Numbered from the stretch's first letter, positions 1 to 10,080 are shown. The stretch is 64,000 nucleotides of DNA from Oncomelania hupensis (GCA_036898135.1 CM072511.1:24079786-24143785); one strand, 5' to 3'. The notes: generated by a model from the sequence alone, not told the origin. Numbers and translations: made by a program.

Positions 1-886
1 GTATTTTTAGAATGGAATAAAACAGAGGCCTGCTAGCATTCAAAATTTATAATAATGAAAATCATAATGTGTACGTAAGCCAAAGGAATGTTAATGTGGA
101 CAGATAACAAGACAAAGCAACACAATGGTGAATGCGCATGTCGATCTAAGCTCTTCTTCAGGGACAAAAACCACAAGAGAAAGAACAATACCTCCCAACA
201 GAACTCGAAGTGCTTTTTCCGCCTGAAGAAGATCTTATGTCGACAATTTACATTGTGTCATTTTGTCTCAATTTTGTCGAAATTAGCATTCCTTTTAACT
301 TATGTACACATTTGTTTCCCCTTATTGGCATTATTAGAAGAAATACCTTTTGTCTGGTACATGAATTGCATCTTCACTACCACCAGTATTAAAGCTATTG
401 TCCTCTTAAAGCGCACGTATTAATTCAAGGCGCTGGTCGAAGTCAGAATCTCTAGCACAAGCCGCCCTATGTATTACTTGCCGCGCCGCATCAAGCAGTG
501 TCAAATGCCCTAGAAAACAAAGCTACCCTGATCGAACTAGCGTCTAGATCTTACTAAACATGCGTATATATCTCCGTCTGTCATTAAATTGCCCTTTTTA
601 GACAAAATGACCAGATTATGTAACCGTGCCACTGCAGCGACATTGGGGTAGGGTGGAGGAACTGAATTACTGCATAAGACTCGTCATTGCAACAACAACA
701 ACAACAATAATAACAACAATAACAAAAAGTAAATTCCTAATCAGAACAAAATCTCCCCCGTTATCATCGAGAATGGAACATAGGTCTTCTCATTCACGCC
801 AGTGGAGCATTCAGATTGTTCGCAAGTCACCACTACGCACCAACACCGTCCTCTGTCACCCTAACCACATGAAGCACTGTACTTAC
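1..886. other. Sequence left of the CARD gene's last visible exon
   Basis: I see no convincing gene here. A short (AAC)n/(AAT)n run lies near 690-727. Because the exon at 887-1087 ends in a good donor on the minus strand, this stretch is most likely intron of that gene, with the next exon beyond the left edge. I looked on the minus strand for an exon in the right phase that would finish the death-domain-like segment and found none I could defend. Confidence 0.4.
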
Positions 887-1087
887 CCATTCCCTCTGCT
901 AAGTCTCTCCACAATGCCGGTTCTTTACAGAGGGGACGTAACACTTCAATGATTCCGCGAGTCTTCGATAATGGCGTGCTTTTGGGGTAGGGAGGGCCTC
1001 TAGGAGCTGGGGGTGGTGGAGGACGTGGTCCTCCTCCTCCGCCTCCGGCTGCTCCTTCGTCTGGCCTTGGCCGCGGTGCCCAGGGAT
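887..1087 (-). CDS. Exon 3 of a CARD-containing gene: Pro/Gly-rich linker plus start of a death-domain-like segment
   Basis: On the minus strand the open frame is bounded by an acceptor (TCGCTCACAG) and a consensus donor (GTAAGTA). It is 201 bases, begins at the second base of a codon and ends after the first base of one, so it is a symmetrical phase 1-1 exon. Its start phase matches the end of exon 2 (2188-2344). The protein opens with a linker rich in Pro, Gly and Arg (a run of six Gly, then PRPPPPPAPRGPP) and ends with a predicted helical stretch containing LCKEPALWRDLAEGMG. The W-R-x-L-A-E-x-x-G pattern is typical of helix 2 of death domains. A CARD followed by a death domain recalls adaptors such as CRADD/RAIDD, but the second half of the domain is outside the window, so that identity is inference. 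It could also be a linker to another helical domain. Confidence 0.6.
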
Positions 1088-1328
1088 CTGTGAGCGACAA
1101 AGAACAGAAAAATTTAACATAGATAATAAAGCTTAACACAGGTTTCAGAACAAAGACGCGAAACTAATGATAAAATCTCAGCCCATGCAATTACTAGCAT
1201 TAAATTCCAACATCCGTACCCATATCGGTTTAGTCTCCACCAAACTTTGCTTAATCAGGTAATGGGAGAAAAGGTTGTTTCCCCCAGTAATTCTATTATT
1301 TGTTTCCCTTTCCTTAATTTTATACCTT

Positions 1329-1392
1329 CATCTCTCCCTCCCTCCCTCTCTCTCTCTCTCTCTTTTTTTCTCTCCCCCCTCTCTCTTTCTCT
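1329..1392. repeat. (CT)n pyrimidine tract
   Basis: Imperfect CT/CCCT run inside the intron between exons 2 and 3 of the minus-strand CARD gene. Confidence 0.9.
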
Positions 1393-1874
1393 GTGTAGTG
1401 CAGTGCAGTCACGAAATACACGTACTTTAGAAACCATCTTTAACAGCACAATCAAATTAGTTAATTACCTACTTAGCAAGAGTTCTATATTCAAATCTTT
1501 ATTTAGATTGTTTTACATAAGTTGTGTGTGTGTATGCGCGCGCGTATCTTGATTATATTGTTACATAATGATGTTATTGTTATGAAGTTATTTTGTTATA
1601 CTAATTGTTATTGTTGCAAGCCCCAAGGGCAGGATGTAAAAAAGCACAGCCAGTGCATAAACTGTTACCCTTGTTAAATAAAAATAATTGTTATCTTATC
1701 TCTCTCTCTCTCCCTCCCACTGCTACAACACCCTATCCTCTTCTTTTCTTCTTTATTTTCCCTCCGTTTCTTCTACTTCGTTGTTGTTGCTGTTGTTTTC
1801 TTAATGATGATCTTGGTCTTTCTTCTTGTTATCGTCCCAGCAATAACAGAAGCGCAGAAACAGCTCGTTAGTCC

Positions 1875-1948
1875 TACTATTCTTCTACTATTACTACTAC
1901 TACTACTACTACTACTACTACGAAGACGACGACGACGACGGACGACGG

Positions 1949-1979
<31 letters not shown>

Positions 1980-2011
1980 CTACTCCTCCTCCTCCTCCTC
2001 CTCCTTCTTCT
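1875..2011. repeat. Compound trinucleotide repeat (CTA)n-(CGA)n-(CTA)n-(CTC)n
   Basis: Contiguous trinucleotide blocks change register from CTA to CGA and back to CTA and CTC, the usual sign of point changes spread by slippage. It lies in the same intron as the (CT)n tract. Open frames over it are compositional only. Confidence 0.9.
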
Positions 2012-2187
2012 TAGTCTTCTTCCAGTCAAGTCAAGTCAACACATTTTTATTCCACATAATTTTTATATAAGGGAAAAATAGTTTCCTTCTTTCCCGTCGA
2101 GTACTTCTCCTTTTCTCTTTTTCGTATGCATGTACACTTGGTGCTCAATCAAATAATTATTAACATTATACAACAATTAATACTCAC

Positions 2188-2344
2188 TGAGGACATTGTA
2201 CAAAGCTACGTCGGTTTCCAACGCCACTTCGTCAAGGACTTCAAACCAGGAAGGGTTCTTTTTCATGGATCGAGGCAGGTTCATCAAAAAATCCTGCATC
2301 ACTCGGCTTTTGCTGAAGCGATCCCGCTTCAGTTGTATCTCCTC
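2188..2344 (-). CDS. Exon 2 of the CARD gene: second half of the CARD domain
   Basis: On the minus strand a polypyrimidine tract and acceptor (CGCCTGCTTCCAG) precede GAG-GAG-ATA, and the exon ends at a strong donor (CTCA followed by GTGAGTA). It is 157 bases, entering in phase 0 and leaving in phase 1. The peptide begins EEIQLKRDRFSKSRVMQDFL and continues with NLPRSMKKNPSWFEVL and a final helix ending ALYNVLS. This matches the back half of a CARD: the E-E-I at the start of helix 4, a leucine-rich helix, then the W/F-x-x-x-L-x-x-x-A-L helix. It joins exon 1 in frame, so VLHTDDF runs directly into EEIQLK, as in the usual L-T-x-x-D-x-E-E-I stretch of CARDs. CARDs mediate homotypic contacts in apoptosis and innate immune signalling. 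Assignment is by motif and splice logic only. Confidence 0.65.
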
Positions 2345-2359
2345 CTGGAAGCAGGCGAA

Positions 2360-2545
2360 TTAAAATGATATTAGATCAGATTAGATTAGATGAGATGAGA
2401 TTATATAAAACAGGTTAAGATCTGTTCTGTCGCTTGGAAAATAGTACAAATGAGACGAAATCAGATCGGATTGGATTAAATAAGATGATAAGAAGAAATA
2501 AGATCGGATTCGATTAAATGAGATGAGAAGATTAAATAAGTTGTG
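2360..2545. repeat. Degenerate GATTA/GATGA-rich repeat
   Basis: Loosely repeated motifs such as AGATTAGATGAGAT and AGATCGGATTGGATTAAAT fill about 180 bases immediately upstream, in transcription order, of CARD exon 2. No clean period could be set by eye. Confidence 0.5.
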
Positions 2546-2624
2546 TTTTAAATGGGCTGGAGTGTAACTATTAAAGGACAACAGAACGGTTACTTCATGT
2601 TGTTGATGGGTTGGTTGGTTGGTA

Positions 2625-2915
2625 GTTGTCTCTCTGTGTATATGTGTGTACATGTATGCACGTTTGTATAAAGTGGGTATGCGTGTGTATGTGTGTCTAT
2701 GTGTGTGTGGGGTTGTGTGTGTATATATGTATGTATGGGTGTGTGCGGGTATATGTGTGTGTGGTTTTGTGTGTATATGTATGTGTTTATATGTGTGTGT
2801 GTGTATGTATATCTGGGTGTGTGTGTGTGCTTGTGAGTGTGCTTGTGTGTGGGTGGGTGTATAGGTGTGTGATTGTGTGTGTGTGACTGTGTGTGTATGT
2901 GTGTGCGTGTGAAGG
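2625..2915. repeat. (TG)n-rich microsatellite, interrupted
   Basis: About 290 bases of TGTG/TATG. It lies in the intron between CARD exons 1 and 2. It gives long open frames on both strands (TH- and VCV-type repeats) that are not genes. Confidence 0.9.
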
Positions 2916-3093
2916 TGTTCTGGAGTGTGGAATGAAAGAAGAATGGGTTTGACTTCAAAAATGTGTATTTTTCCAGCGGGCATGTAGGAGAATTCCAAAG
3001 TGTTCTGCGACAGGATATAGTACTCATTCTTAACTTTCTATTCGCATACTTGGTAGGAACCTCTAGATGATAAAGAAGTAGAAACAGACTCAC

Positions 3094-3210
3094 AAAATCG
3101 TCTGTATGAAGGACAGGTTTGAACCATACAATGTCGTTGGGATTCAAACCATCACACAACTTGACGAAGTTCTTATTCACCAGTTTTTCCTTCACTCTTG
3201 TCTTGTCCAT
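3094..3210 (-). CDS. Exon 1 (coding part) of the CARD gene: first half of the CARD domain
   Basis: On the minus strand this is an ATG-started 39-codon segment, beginning MDKTRVKEKL, with VNKNFVKLCDGLNPNDI in the middle and ending VLHTDDF, followed at once by a consensus donor GTGAGT. It ends in phase 0, matching exon 2. The order of helices (a charged helix 1, then L-N-P-N-D-I, then the TDD turn) is that of a CARD. I chose this ATG because it sits just before helix 1. A possible acceptor (CCAATTTCAG, ending at 3220) lies 9 bases upstream of the ATG, so the exon may start at 3219 with an untranslated or further coding exon upstream. A longer frame running upstream and through the donor into a (TG)n translation is not the real gene. 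Confidence 0.6.
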
Positions 3211-3305
3211 AAATGATAGCTGAAATTGGATAGGAATCAAAATTATTATATTGGTGTTTTGTTTTCTACTGTGGTTATAATGATGGTATGTTATCGCCAT
3301 CATCA

Positions 3306-3320
3306 TAATCAACAACAACA

Positions 3321-3365
<45 letters not shown>

Positions 3366-3366
3366 A
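3306..3366. repeat. (CAA)n microsatellite
   Basis: About 20 CAA/AAC units upstream of the CARD gene start. It translates as poly-Asn or poly-Gln but has no coding context. Confidence 0.95.
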
Positions 3367-3416
3367 TATTGCACGACATTAATATTATGCAGCATTACAT
3401 GCACTGCAGTTTAATT

Positions 3417-3735
3417 CAGAATCAGAATCTTTATTGTCGCAACAAGGACCATTATTTCGCTGTGTACAACAATCGTTGACAGTCACACTCACACAACAAA
3501 GTCAGTATTGAATTAATTCATAAATTATGCAAGTAACACCAAAGTTCCAATCAAACCTTCATCTCAGCCCCCAGCTGAACTAAAAACTAACCCGAGCATT
3601 CAGCCTGTCCTCCGCCTTCCTTTCCCGCACTCTCCCCATCCCATCCCATAACGTCTTTAAGCCACGGCTCGTACAACCACCGTTGTACTGTATCTCTCTC
3701 CCTTCAACCATCCTCGCCAGCGCCAATGTCAGACA
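3417..3735 (-). mobile_element. LINE 3' end (C-terminal peptide, 3' UTR and GATTCT-type tail)
   Basis: On the minus strand a short open frame containing MVEGREIQYN, GCTSRGLKTLWDGMGRV and ending RVSF-stop is followed by about 170 bases of 3' UTR, then ACAATAAAGATTCTGATTCTGAA. This AATAAAG plus short-repeat tail is typical of the 3' ends of CR1/L2-like LINEs. The next segment (3736-4940) is LINE sequence in the opposite direction. Confidence 0.5.
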
Positions 3736-4940
3736 CTTAGACTAAGTTAGAGGAATACGGAGACGCTAGCTTGTTGCGTTTCAGTGAAACATGGTGAAGT
3801 TCTGACACTCAATCTAAGGTCACTGTGCTATAGATGGATTCGGGGTCTCATGCTGATCGGACAAGGACAGTGAAGTGACAGGAAAAGAAAAGGGAGGAGG
3901 TGTTGCTATGTATGTGAATGAAAGATGGTGTAAGAAAGCGAATGTGATTCAGAGAGAGTTCGTGTGTACCAGTGATCTTGAATTGCTCGCATTGTCAATG
4001 CGATCCACATACCTACATAGAGAAATAGACCAACTTAGTTGTGTTTGTGGCTGTGTATTTCCAATGGTGAGGGGGTAGAAAAAGATAATACGACTGAGGA
4101 TGAAAAGCCTGTCTTTACTGAAAAACTCTTAACATTTTCTACTGTAGATTTGAATGTCATGGTTTCTCGCAAGAAAAGAAGAAATTAGAATGTTTGTGAC
4201 TCTGAAAACCAAACTAAGAGACAGTGGAGAGGGTCTTCAGCAGAGTCAATCCAAATAAGGCCCAGGGGTCTGATGCCATTAGTGGCCGTTTGCTCAAGCT
4301 ATGCTACACAGAGCTGGCACCAGTGTTTTGTGAGATTTTTATTATCTCTTTACAAACTCACACAGCGCCACAAAGCTGGAAGGCTGTTAATATTTGCCCA
4401 GTACCAAAAAAGTCAAACCACTCGAGTCTGAATACTACGTCCCTGACTTCAGTTGTTATGAAGTGCTTAGAGCGCAAACAGCCAGAACTTGACCCCGCCA
4501 GTTTGCATACAGACAAAATAGGCGAGCGGAGGATGCAGTTCTTTAAGATTTCCCTTCTCCATTACTCTCACTCACATATACATGTATACAGAACAAGGTG
4601 AATCTTACGTTAGAATTTTGTTTGTTGATTTTTCTTCCGCTTTCAACACTGTACAAACTCATCTTCTGGTGGAAAAAAACTGAATGCTATGAAAATCAAC
4701 CCCCACCTCACTCTGTGGGTGGCAGACTTTCTCAGTGGCCGCACACAGACTGTCTGTGTTAGGTCTCACTCTATACTGGCCCATATCCTCCCTCCACCCT
4801 CCACCGCTGTCTAATATGTCTCTTCCTCCTCTGTCTCTGTTTTCTCCTCCTCTTCTTCTGTGAGGACAATCAACACTGGAACAACTCAGGATACTGTGAG
4901 TTCTCCTTTTGTCTTCACACTATACATCAACGATTAATAT
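3736..4940 (+). pseudogene. Broken LINE: endonuclease and reverse transcriptase remnants (CR1/Rex1-like)
   Basis: Translated in pieces, this region gives an endonuclease fragment (GEKGGGVAMYVN-type text near 3875-4030) and then reverse transcriptase blocks: KAQGSDAISGRLLKLC (4254 on), ICPVPKKSNHSSLN, FVDFSSAFNTVQTHLL (4619 on), NPHLTLWVADFLSGRTQTV, and a TGTTQDTVSSPFVFTLYIND block near 4873-4935 just before where the catalytic YADD would be. There are several frameshifts and stops, so it is dead. The PVPKKS and VDFSSAFN blocks are characteristic of CR1-superfamily elements. The exact clade is not certain. Confidence 0.65.
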
Positions 4941-4949
4941 AGTATATTA

Positions 4950-5275
4950 ATTATTCATTGCTTACAGGGGCCAGCGGACTGCAAAGAGCCGAATCAGGAC
5001 CACAACTTGGTTGAAAGAGGACTCACCCCTGATCCGTATAAAAGATCTGCTGAAACAACCCTAGTGGTAACACTAAGGAACTCCACCAGCCGGTCACATT
5101 ACAATAAATGCATCCCACGCAGGGGACGCTGAGGCTATACTCTTAATTTATCAAACCCCCGTTTACAAAAACAAAATAAAATATAAACATCTTTATAAAA
5201 TATTAACAAAACACATAGGCCTACATAGAAAATACCTACATTGCTAAATAATAATATCATAGGAAGCCCCAGTGA
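4950..5275 (-). mobile_element. Interspersed repeat family A, 3' half
   Basis: Reverse complement of the 3' half of the repeat seen complete at 17376-17930, 34917-35490 and 57944-58512. Shared landmarks are CAGCAGATCTTTTAT, the AGCGTCCCCTGCGTGGGATG block and the GGGGCTTCCTATGAT block. Confidence 0.7.
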
Positions 5276-7180
5276 TCATTTGTCTATAATGTCATTCGCG
5301 TAAGTAAGCTTACTTCTATCCATGAAAACACCAGTTATGGAAAGCAATAAACAAATATAATAGTAATGAAATAAATACAATTATACATCAATCCGCCTAT
5401 CACACTAACGGCTGCTTTTAGAAAATACCTTCTTATTACCCATACTAAATAACCACCATAAATACAATGAGGACAAGATAACAATAGCAGGGGCAAGAAA
5501 AACACTAGCATTTGTATCACGCACTATGAAAAACAAGGGGCCGGCCATTCGACAAAATTCCATGAAACGCAAGAAGTAGCTCGGCGAGAATGGGGAATTC
5601 CCAGACATTTTTTTTTTCACCTTTAACACATGATATACTGAACAAAATACGTATAATACTGCTTAAGATAAGAAACACAAAAAACAGAGAGAGAATAAGA
5701 TTATTCATTAGGATCAATACTTTGAACTATAGCTTTTCGACGCATTTCTCTCTGTCTTATCAGGCCGAAGATAGGTTACACGGCACACCATTACGTGCAG
5801 ACCTGTGCAAGCGTAAACAGACTTTTTATCTCTGCTGTTTTACGCTTGCACCTCAGTATATAGGTAAGAAAATATGTTCACGTAACTTACCCGATCAAAT
5901 TCGGCTTTGGTTCGAGGTATTCGATCCATGTTATAGAAAACGGTTTCACCTTTTCATACGTGGTTTACAGTCCAAATAAAAACCGAAACACCAACCCAAA
6001 AGCGGCGACGCGACAACCGTCTCTCGGTCCGTCGTGCAGCAGCCTAGAAATGAAGTCACATGACCGGGGATTCCCTTCGACCAAGCCTCGTTCCAGATTG
6101 TGTCGTCTGCTTGTAAGTGGATTTCAATGGGGGGGGGGGGGGGGGGGTTTGTGCACTAAGATAGCTTATAAACGCTACATATTATTATACCAAGATACTA
6201 TGATGCTCAAGTCTACCCTGAGATGACCTGTTGTTAATGGTGTATCTGCCAAATAATATGTTGTTTGATATGATAATGGACGTTGGTTGTTAATACTTTA
6301 AGGTGGTTACGAATGTTTTTGAAAAACTGTTACACAATTGTAGGGTTTATTATTTTATGTTCTTCTTTTTAATGTATCGTCATCAACTAATGCTTGGAAT
6401 TATCTTTATTACTCCTGTTTTAAAATTATATGCATTTATGTACTTGTAACGCGTCTAATTATTTAATTTGCCAATGCAGCGGTGGCACAATTAACTAAAC
6501 ATCGACACAAACGCTGCATGTCTAGTTTTGCTTGTAATGCAGTGGATGATGTAATTTAACCAAAGAGCTCTTTGATTTAACCACAGTGCATTCCTATAGT
6601 CTTGGGTTCTTGCTATTTTCCACCCCCTGCTCGTCAATTCCCCCCACCCTCTCCACCCCCCTAATTCCACCTCACCAAGGACAGTTTATTGTGTCTATAG
6701 ATAGTCTATCGTTGTTTCCATGATACCAGACATAGACTTAATTATTCACACTATAACAATTTATATTGTTCACGGGCATCTATTTTGAATTGACTGTCAT
6801 GTTATTAGAGTAGCAGAATTACGTTGTGTAACTCAGTAAGTGTGAGTGACCTAAGTTACTTTCGGTTAAAGTAGACACAAGGTTCTTTGTGTGAAAACTT
6901 GCTGATCAGTGATGCATTATGTATAGCTAAAGGAAAATATAAAGTCCACGTTTCACGGACTTTCTGGTTTGTTACATCTGATCTGAAAGGTTGATTTTCA
7001 AGGGCGAGGGGGTTGGGGAATGTGGAGAGAGAGGGGAGGGGAATTTTAAGTAAAATTTCCAAAGTCTGCCCGCAACTTTATTTCCGACTGCTGATTTCCG
7101 ACTACCCCCCGGCCTCTCTCCCACCTCAACCACCACCATCACCTCCACCCCTCAATCCTCTTCCTATCTATTCCCCTTAA
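5276..7180. other. Unassigned, AT-rich, with a hairpin and a G-run
   Basis: No gene supported. A near-perfect hairpin lies at 5803-5851 (arm GTGCAAGCGTAAACAG, loop about 14 bases). A run of 19 G occupies 6129-6147. An ATG at 6051 followed by a GTAAGT donor near 6113 could be a small exon but has nothing else behind it. C-rich runs occur at 6620-6670 and 7100-7165. Longer open frames look like chance. Confidence 0.4.
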
Positions 7181-7202
7181 TAATAATAATAATAATAATA
7201 AT

Positions 7203-7257
<55 letters not shown>
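7181..7257. repeat. (AAT)n microsatellite next to a SINE-like tail
   Basis: Long AAT run followed by TTGCATTTATACAACGCATT, which read on the minus strand is the same kind of GC/TATAAATGC tail that precedes (ATT)n elsewhere in this window. The microsatellite probably grew from the tail of a minus-strand retroposon. Confidence 0.8.
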
Positions 7258-7260
<3 letters not shown>

Positions 7261-7436
7261 TGCATTTATACAACGCATTTTTCATTAGAATAACAACTCA
7301 ATGCGCCTACACACATCATTCGTACACATCATCACAACATTCGCACTACATCGCCCTTACCGCCAACCCGACTGCCATATAAATAAATTTAAAAAACAAA
7401 CAAAAACACGAAGATCTCGTCAGTCTTAGTGCACTA

Positions 7437-7437
7437 A

Positions 7438-7516
<79 letters not shown>
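7437..7516. repeat. (CT)n microsatellite
   Basis: Near-pure CT run of about 80 bases, ending 13 bases before the palindromic hammerhead element at 7530. Confidence 0.95.
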
Positions 7517-7522
<6 letters not shown>

Positions 7523-7617
7523 CTCTCTTGTGCGACATAGTGTCTTTCAATTCCGTATGCTTCTGCGTGAGCTAAAAGAGCTCAAAAGCAGTACAATTGC
7601 ATTCATAAAGCCTGGTT

Positions 7618-7661
7618 CTCCTGTCGCGTTTCGATCTTTACCAAAGATCTCATCAGAGGAG
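7618..7661 (-). ncRNA. Hammerhead ribozyme motif, probably inactive (GAC at the cleavage triplet)
   Basis: On the minus strand CTCCT, CTGATGA, a perfect 7-bp stem II (GATCTTT/AAAGATC), GAAA, then CGCGAC and AGGAG. Stem I (AGGAG/CTCCT) is intact. Where the plus-strand copy has GTC at the cleavage site this one has GAC, which removes the U that must pair with the A of GAAA, so cleavage should be lost. Confidence 0.65.
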
Positions 7662-7905
7662 GTTTGGCCTTAAATGGTTGCTGTACGGTGCTAGCCATTT
7701 TGAAATAATTTATTTAAAATTTTACAATTATTTGAAAACCTTTTTCAAAGTCATTCTCTCGGTCGGCCCTATCAACTGGGGTCTTTTCAGTTTGCGACTG
7801 GCTTCTTCTTAATGTGAACTTCTCAACGGGTGTCGTTGTGACTACCCAATGCAGTACTGTACATATAGACTGCACTCAATGTAGTCTAAGCATCAAAGGC
7901 CAAAC

Positions 7906-7949
7906 CTCCTCTGATGAGATCTTAGGTGAAGATCGAAACGTGTCAGGAG
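7906..7949 (+). ncRNA. Hammerhead ribozyme, intact core
   Basis: All conserved core parts are present in order: stem I strand CTCCT (7906-7910), CTGATGA (7911-7917), stem II GATCTT/AAGATC (7918-7923 with 7929-7934, loop AGGTG), GAAA (7935-7938), then C-GT-GTC (7939-7944) and stem I strand AGGAG (7945-7949). Helix III is only two base pairs with a two-base loop, so self-cleavage may need a dimer, as known for hammerheads in Penelope-like elements. Predicted cleavage follows C7944. Beyond an internal loop, stem I can extend (AAAGGCC upstream with GGCTTT downstream), giving the kind of bulged stem I used for tertiary contact with loop II. Confidence 0.75.
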
Positions 7950-8037
7950 AACCAGGCTTTATGAATGCAATTGTACCGCTTTTGAGCTTTTTTAGCTCAC
8001 GAAGTAGCACATGGAATTGAAAGACACTATGTCGCAC

Positions 8038-8497
8038 TTTTGTCCACCTTTGAGAGCAGGATAATTATTTTTCTTCATGTTTAAATCAACTTGCCTCCAT
8101 TGGCTTGTTTTATTTCTTGCTCCTTAATGGTTGCTGGTACGGTGCTAGCCGTTTTGAGAGGACTTATTTTTATTATATAATTATGTATATATAACGTTTG
8201 GCAGGTTTAAAGGATTGTATTATGCCCTTGTAACATATTGTAATTGTTATAAACGTTTTGTTGTTTTTTTAAAATCCAGCAAAATTCTAAAATCTATCTT
8301 TTTCTCTCCCTCCCTTCCTCCCTTATTCCTTTTAATTCCTCCCTCTGTTCCACATGCGCTTGTATCTGGACACGCGAGCGCCTGTGCTCTGTTCCTTCGC
8401 TCCTCCCCTGTCGTAAGTAACATCACACACGAAAGTGTTATTTTTTTAATTACATTTGTCGAGCTGTATTCAAGCTAATACTTTTTGGGACCAGGAT
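8038..8497. other. Flank of the hammerhead element, no gene
   Basis: Contains the direct repeat of the TACGGTGCTAGCC block at about 8128-8155 and otherwise AT-rich and pyrimidine-rich sequence. Nothing coding is supported. Confidence 0.4.
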
Positions 8498-8730
8498 AAT
8501 TCAGATTCAGAAAACTTTATTATCTCCAAGGAGAAATTCTAACATGGATTTGCTGTCAGCAAAAGGTAATAAAATGTAACAGTACTATAAACATGTAAAC
8601 ATGTACGTGTACTCACGCTTATGTACATATTAACAAGAACATTTCCGACACATTGTAAAACTTAAAATAAATATCACACTACATGTCCTTATTGCTCTTC
8701 AACATAAATAAATAAAACACCTACCCACAA
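8498..8730 (-). mobile_element. LINE 3' UTR and tail, minus strand
   Basis: Read on the minus strand the segment ends with TCTCCTTGGAGATAATAAAG followed by TTTTCTGAATCTGAA. A small GGAGAT-type hairpin, AATAAAG and a short-repeat tail are hallmarks of CR1/L2-type LINE 3' ends. No coding part remains. Confidence 0.5.
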
Positions 8731-8779
8731 ACACACACACCCACACACACACACCCACACACACACACCCACACACACA
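8731..8779. repeat. (CA)n microsatellite
   Basis: CACA run with periodic CCCAC interruptions. Confidence 0.9.
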
Positions 8780-10080
8780 TGGGTTAGACATTAGATTATA
8801 TTACACCAAAATTATAAACGTTATAAAGCATCTATAAAATATCTTCACTTTGCTTTTGTTTTTGTTGAACCATGAAAGTGAAACTTTCCTAAACAACCTA
8901 TATAGAACCTACTACTGTGTGTTACGCTGATCAAGAAAATGCAGAAACCAAACAAAATAAAACCATAAAGAAAGAAAGGACTGATTATAATATTTTATAT
9001 AGATCTATGTAAGCCTCCCCAACCATCCCTCGCACCTTTAACAGTTGTTTGAATTTTATTTAGTTATATTTTATTTTATTTTATTTTTTAAAATGTATTT
9101 ATAGGTTGTCTTTTTTTTTTTCAGTTCAAATATATTTTGTCAGCAATAACAGCCTACAGTGAAATGTGAAATGTCTCTAAAGGGAGGAAATGCACCTGTG
9201 TGAAAACTTGCTTTAGTGTGAGCTTCCGTATAGGTTGTATCCCTTTACACGTTCCTGAAAATGGGGGCGGTTAGGCGGACTTTATTCTGTGCCCTCATCC
9301 TTTTCTCCCCTGCTTTAAAAAAGTGAATATTAGGAAAAGGAGACGTTCAATATTTAAAATCAATTTTATGTATTTTGTTTTATCGTCTATTCACATAAAT
9401 GTGATTACAACTTCATTCTGACGCATGGACATACAAATATACAATCAAACCTAACGATTTCAATTTGAACTACAACCATTAAAAACTGTCGTTACTACCA
9501 AATTTATTAACTGCGGACATTTAAATTATACGTGCTATATATATATATTATTGCAGGACTATCAATCTTCATATAGTGGAATATATAACTTGAAATATGT
9601 TTAACGGAGACTAGCTGAAAACATAAACAACACGATTTTTTTGGTTGTTAAAAACTTCGTGTTACATGCGTTTGCTCTTAGTTTATTAATTATTAGCCTA
9701 CATAAATGTCTTGCACAAGAATAATATTTCAATTTTTTTGTAGGTAAATCAGAATGCATATGCTTTTCCAGTAAAAAGAATAATTAGGATACTAAAGGTG
9801 ATATATTGTTATAGGCAATAGAGCTTTCATTTCTCATTGTTTCGCTAATGTATCAACTTAAAATGAGACGGTGAGAACTAGAAAGGTGACTATATTAGGC
9901 CACCGCTGATATCTTTTAACAATTGTATTAAAGTAAGTATGAGGCGAATTTTTTCACACTGTTTATTACACTAGCTTGTATGATCATAAAAGTGTTTGGT
10001 AATCCACATTTATCCCCGTGAAAGCTATCCGATAAGTCTCTCTAAATAAGAATAATAATTGTTTTTTTAAAAAAAATCCC
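8780..10080. other. Unassigned AT-rich sequence
   Basis: About 1.3 kb with no recognisable gene, RNA or transposon end. A short (AT)n run is near 9537-9549. Confidence 0.4.

Larger units (their letters stand above)
7530..8037. mobile_element. Palindromic element with facing hammerhead ribozymes (Penelope-like or retrozyme-like terminus)
   Basis: Two 141-base arms, 7530-7670 and 7897-8037, are inverted copies of each other with scattered differences; 226 bases of unrelated sequence lie between. Outer ends read GTGCGACATAGTGTCTTTCA and its complement. Each arm carries a hammerhead motif in the outward direction. A further block (TGGTTGCTG-TACGGTGCTAGCC) just inside the left arm at 7674-7699 is repeated in direct orientation outside the right arm near 8128-8155. 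Hammerheads with a very short helix III are known from Penelope-like elements and retrozymes, which is why I favour that origin. No reverse transcriptase is seen here, so the parent element cannot be proven. Confidence 0.6.

Noticed and set aside
88..423. 111-codon plus-strand frame near the left edge
   Set aside because: No recognisable domain, average composition, and probable intron of the minus-strand gene.
861..1139. Taking the whole minus-strand frame as an intronless gene
   Set aside because: The credible part is bounded by an acceptor at 1088 and a donor at 886 with phases that match exon 2, so it is an exon, not a stand-alone gene.
2381..3321. Two long minus-strand frames of 205 and 243 codons
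   Set aside because: Mostly the (TG)n microsatellite read as Thr-His. Only the part at 3094-3210 of the longer one is credible, as a CARD exon that ends at a donor.
5335..5629. Minus-strand hydrophobic frames
   Set aside because: Hydrophobic by AT-rich composition, overlapping in two frames, with no splice or homology support.
6051..6118. Small exon from ATG 6051 to a GTAAGT donor
   Set aside because: Single donor motif with a short, featureless frame and no partner exon; could be chance.
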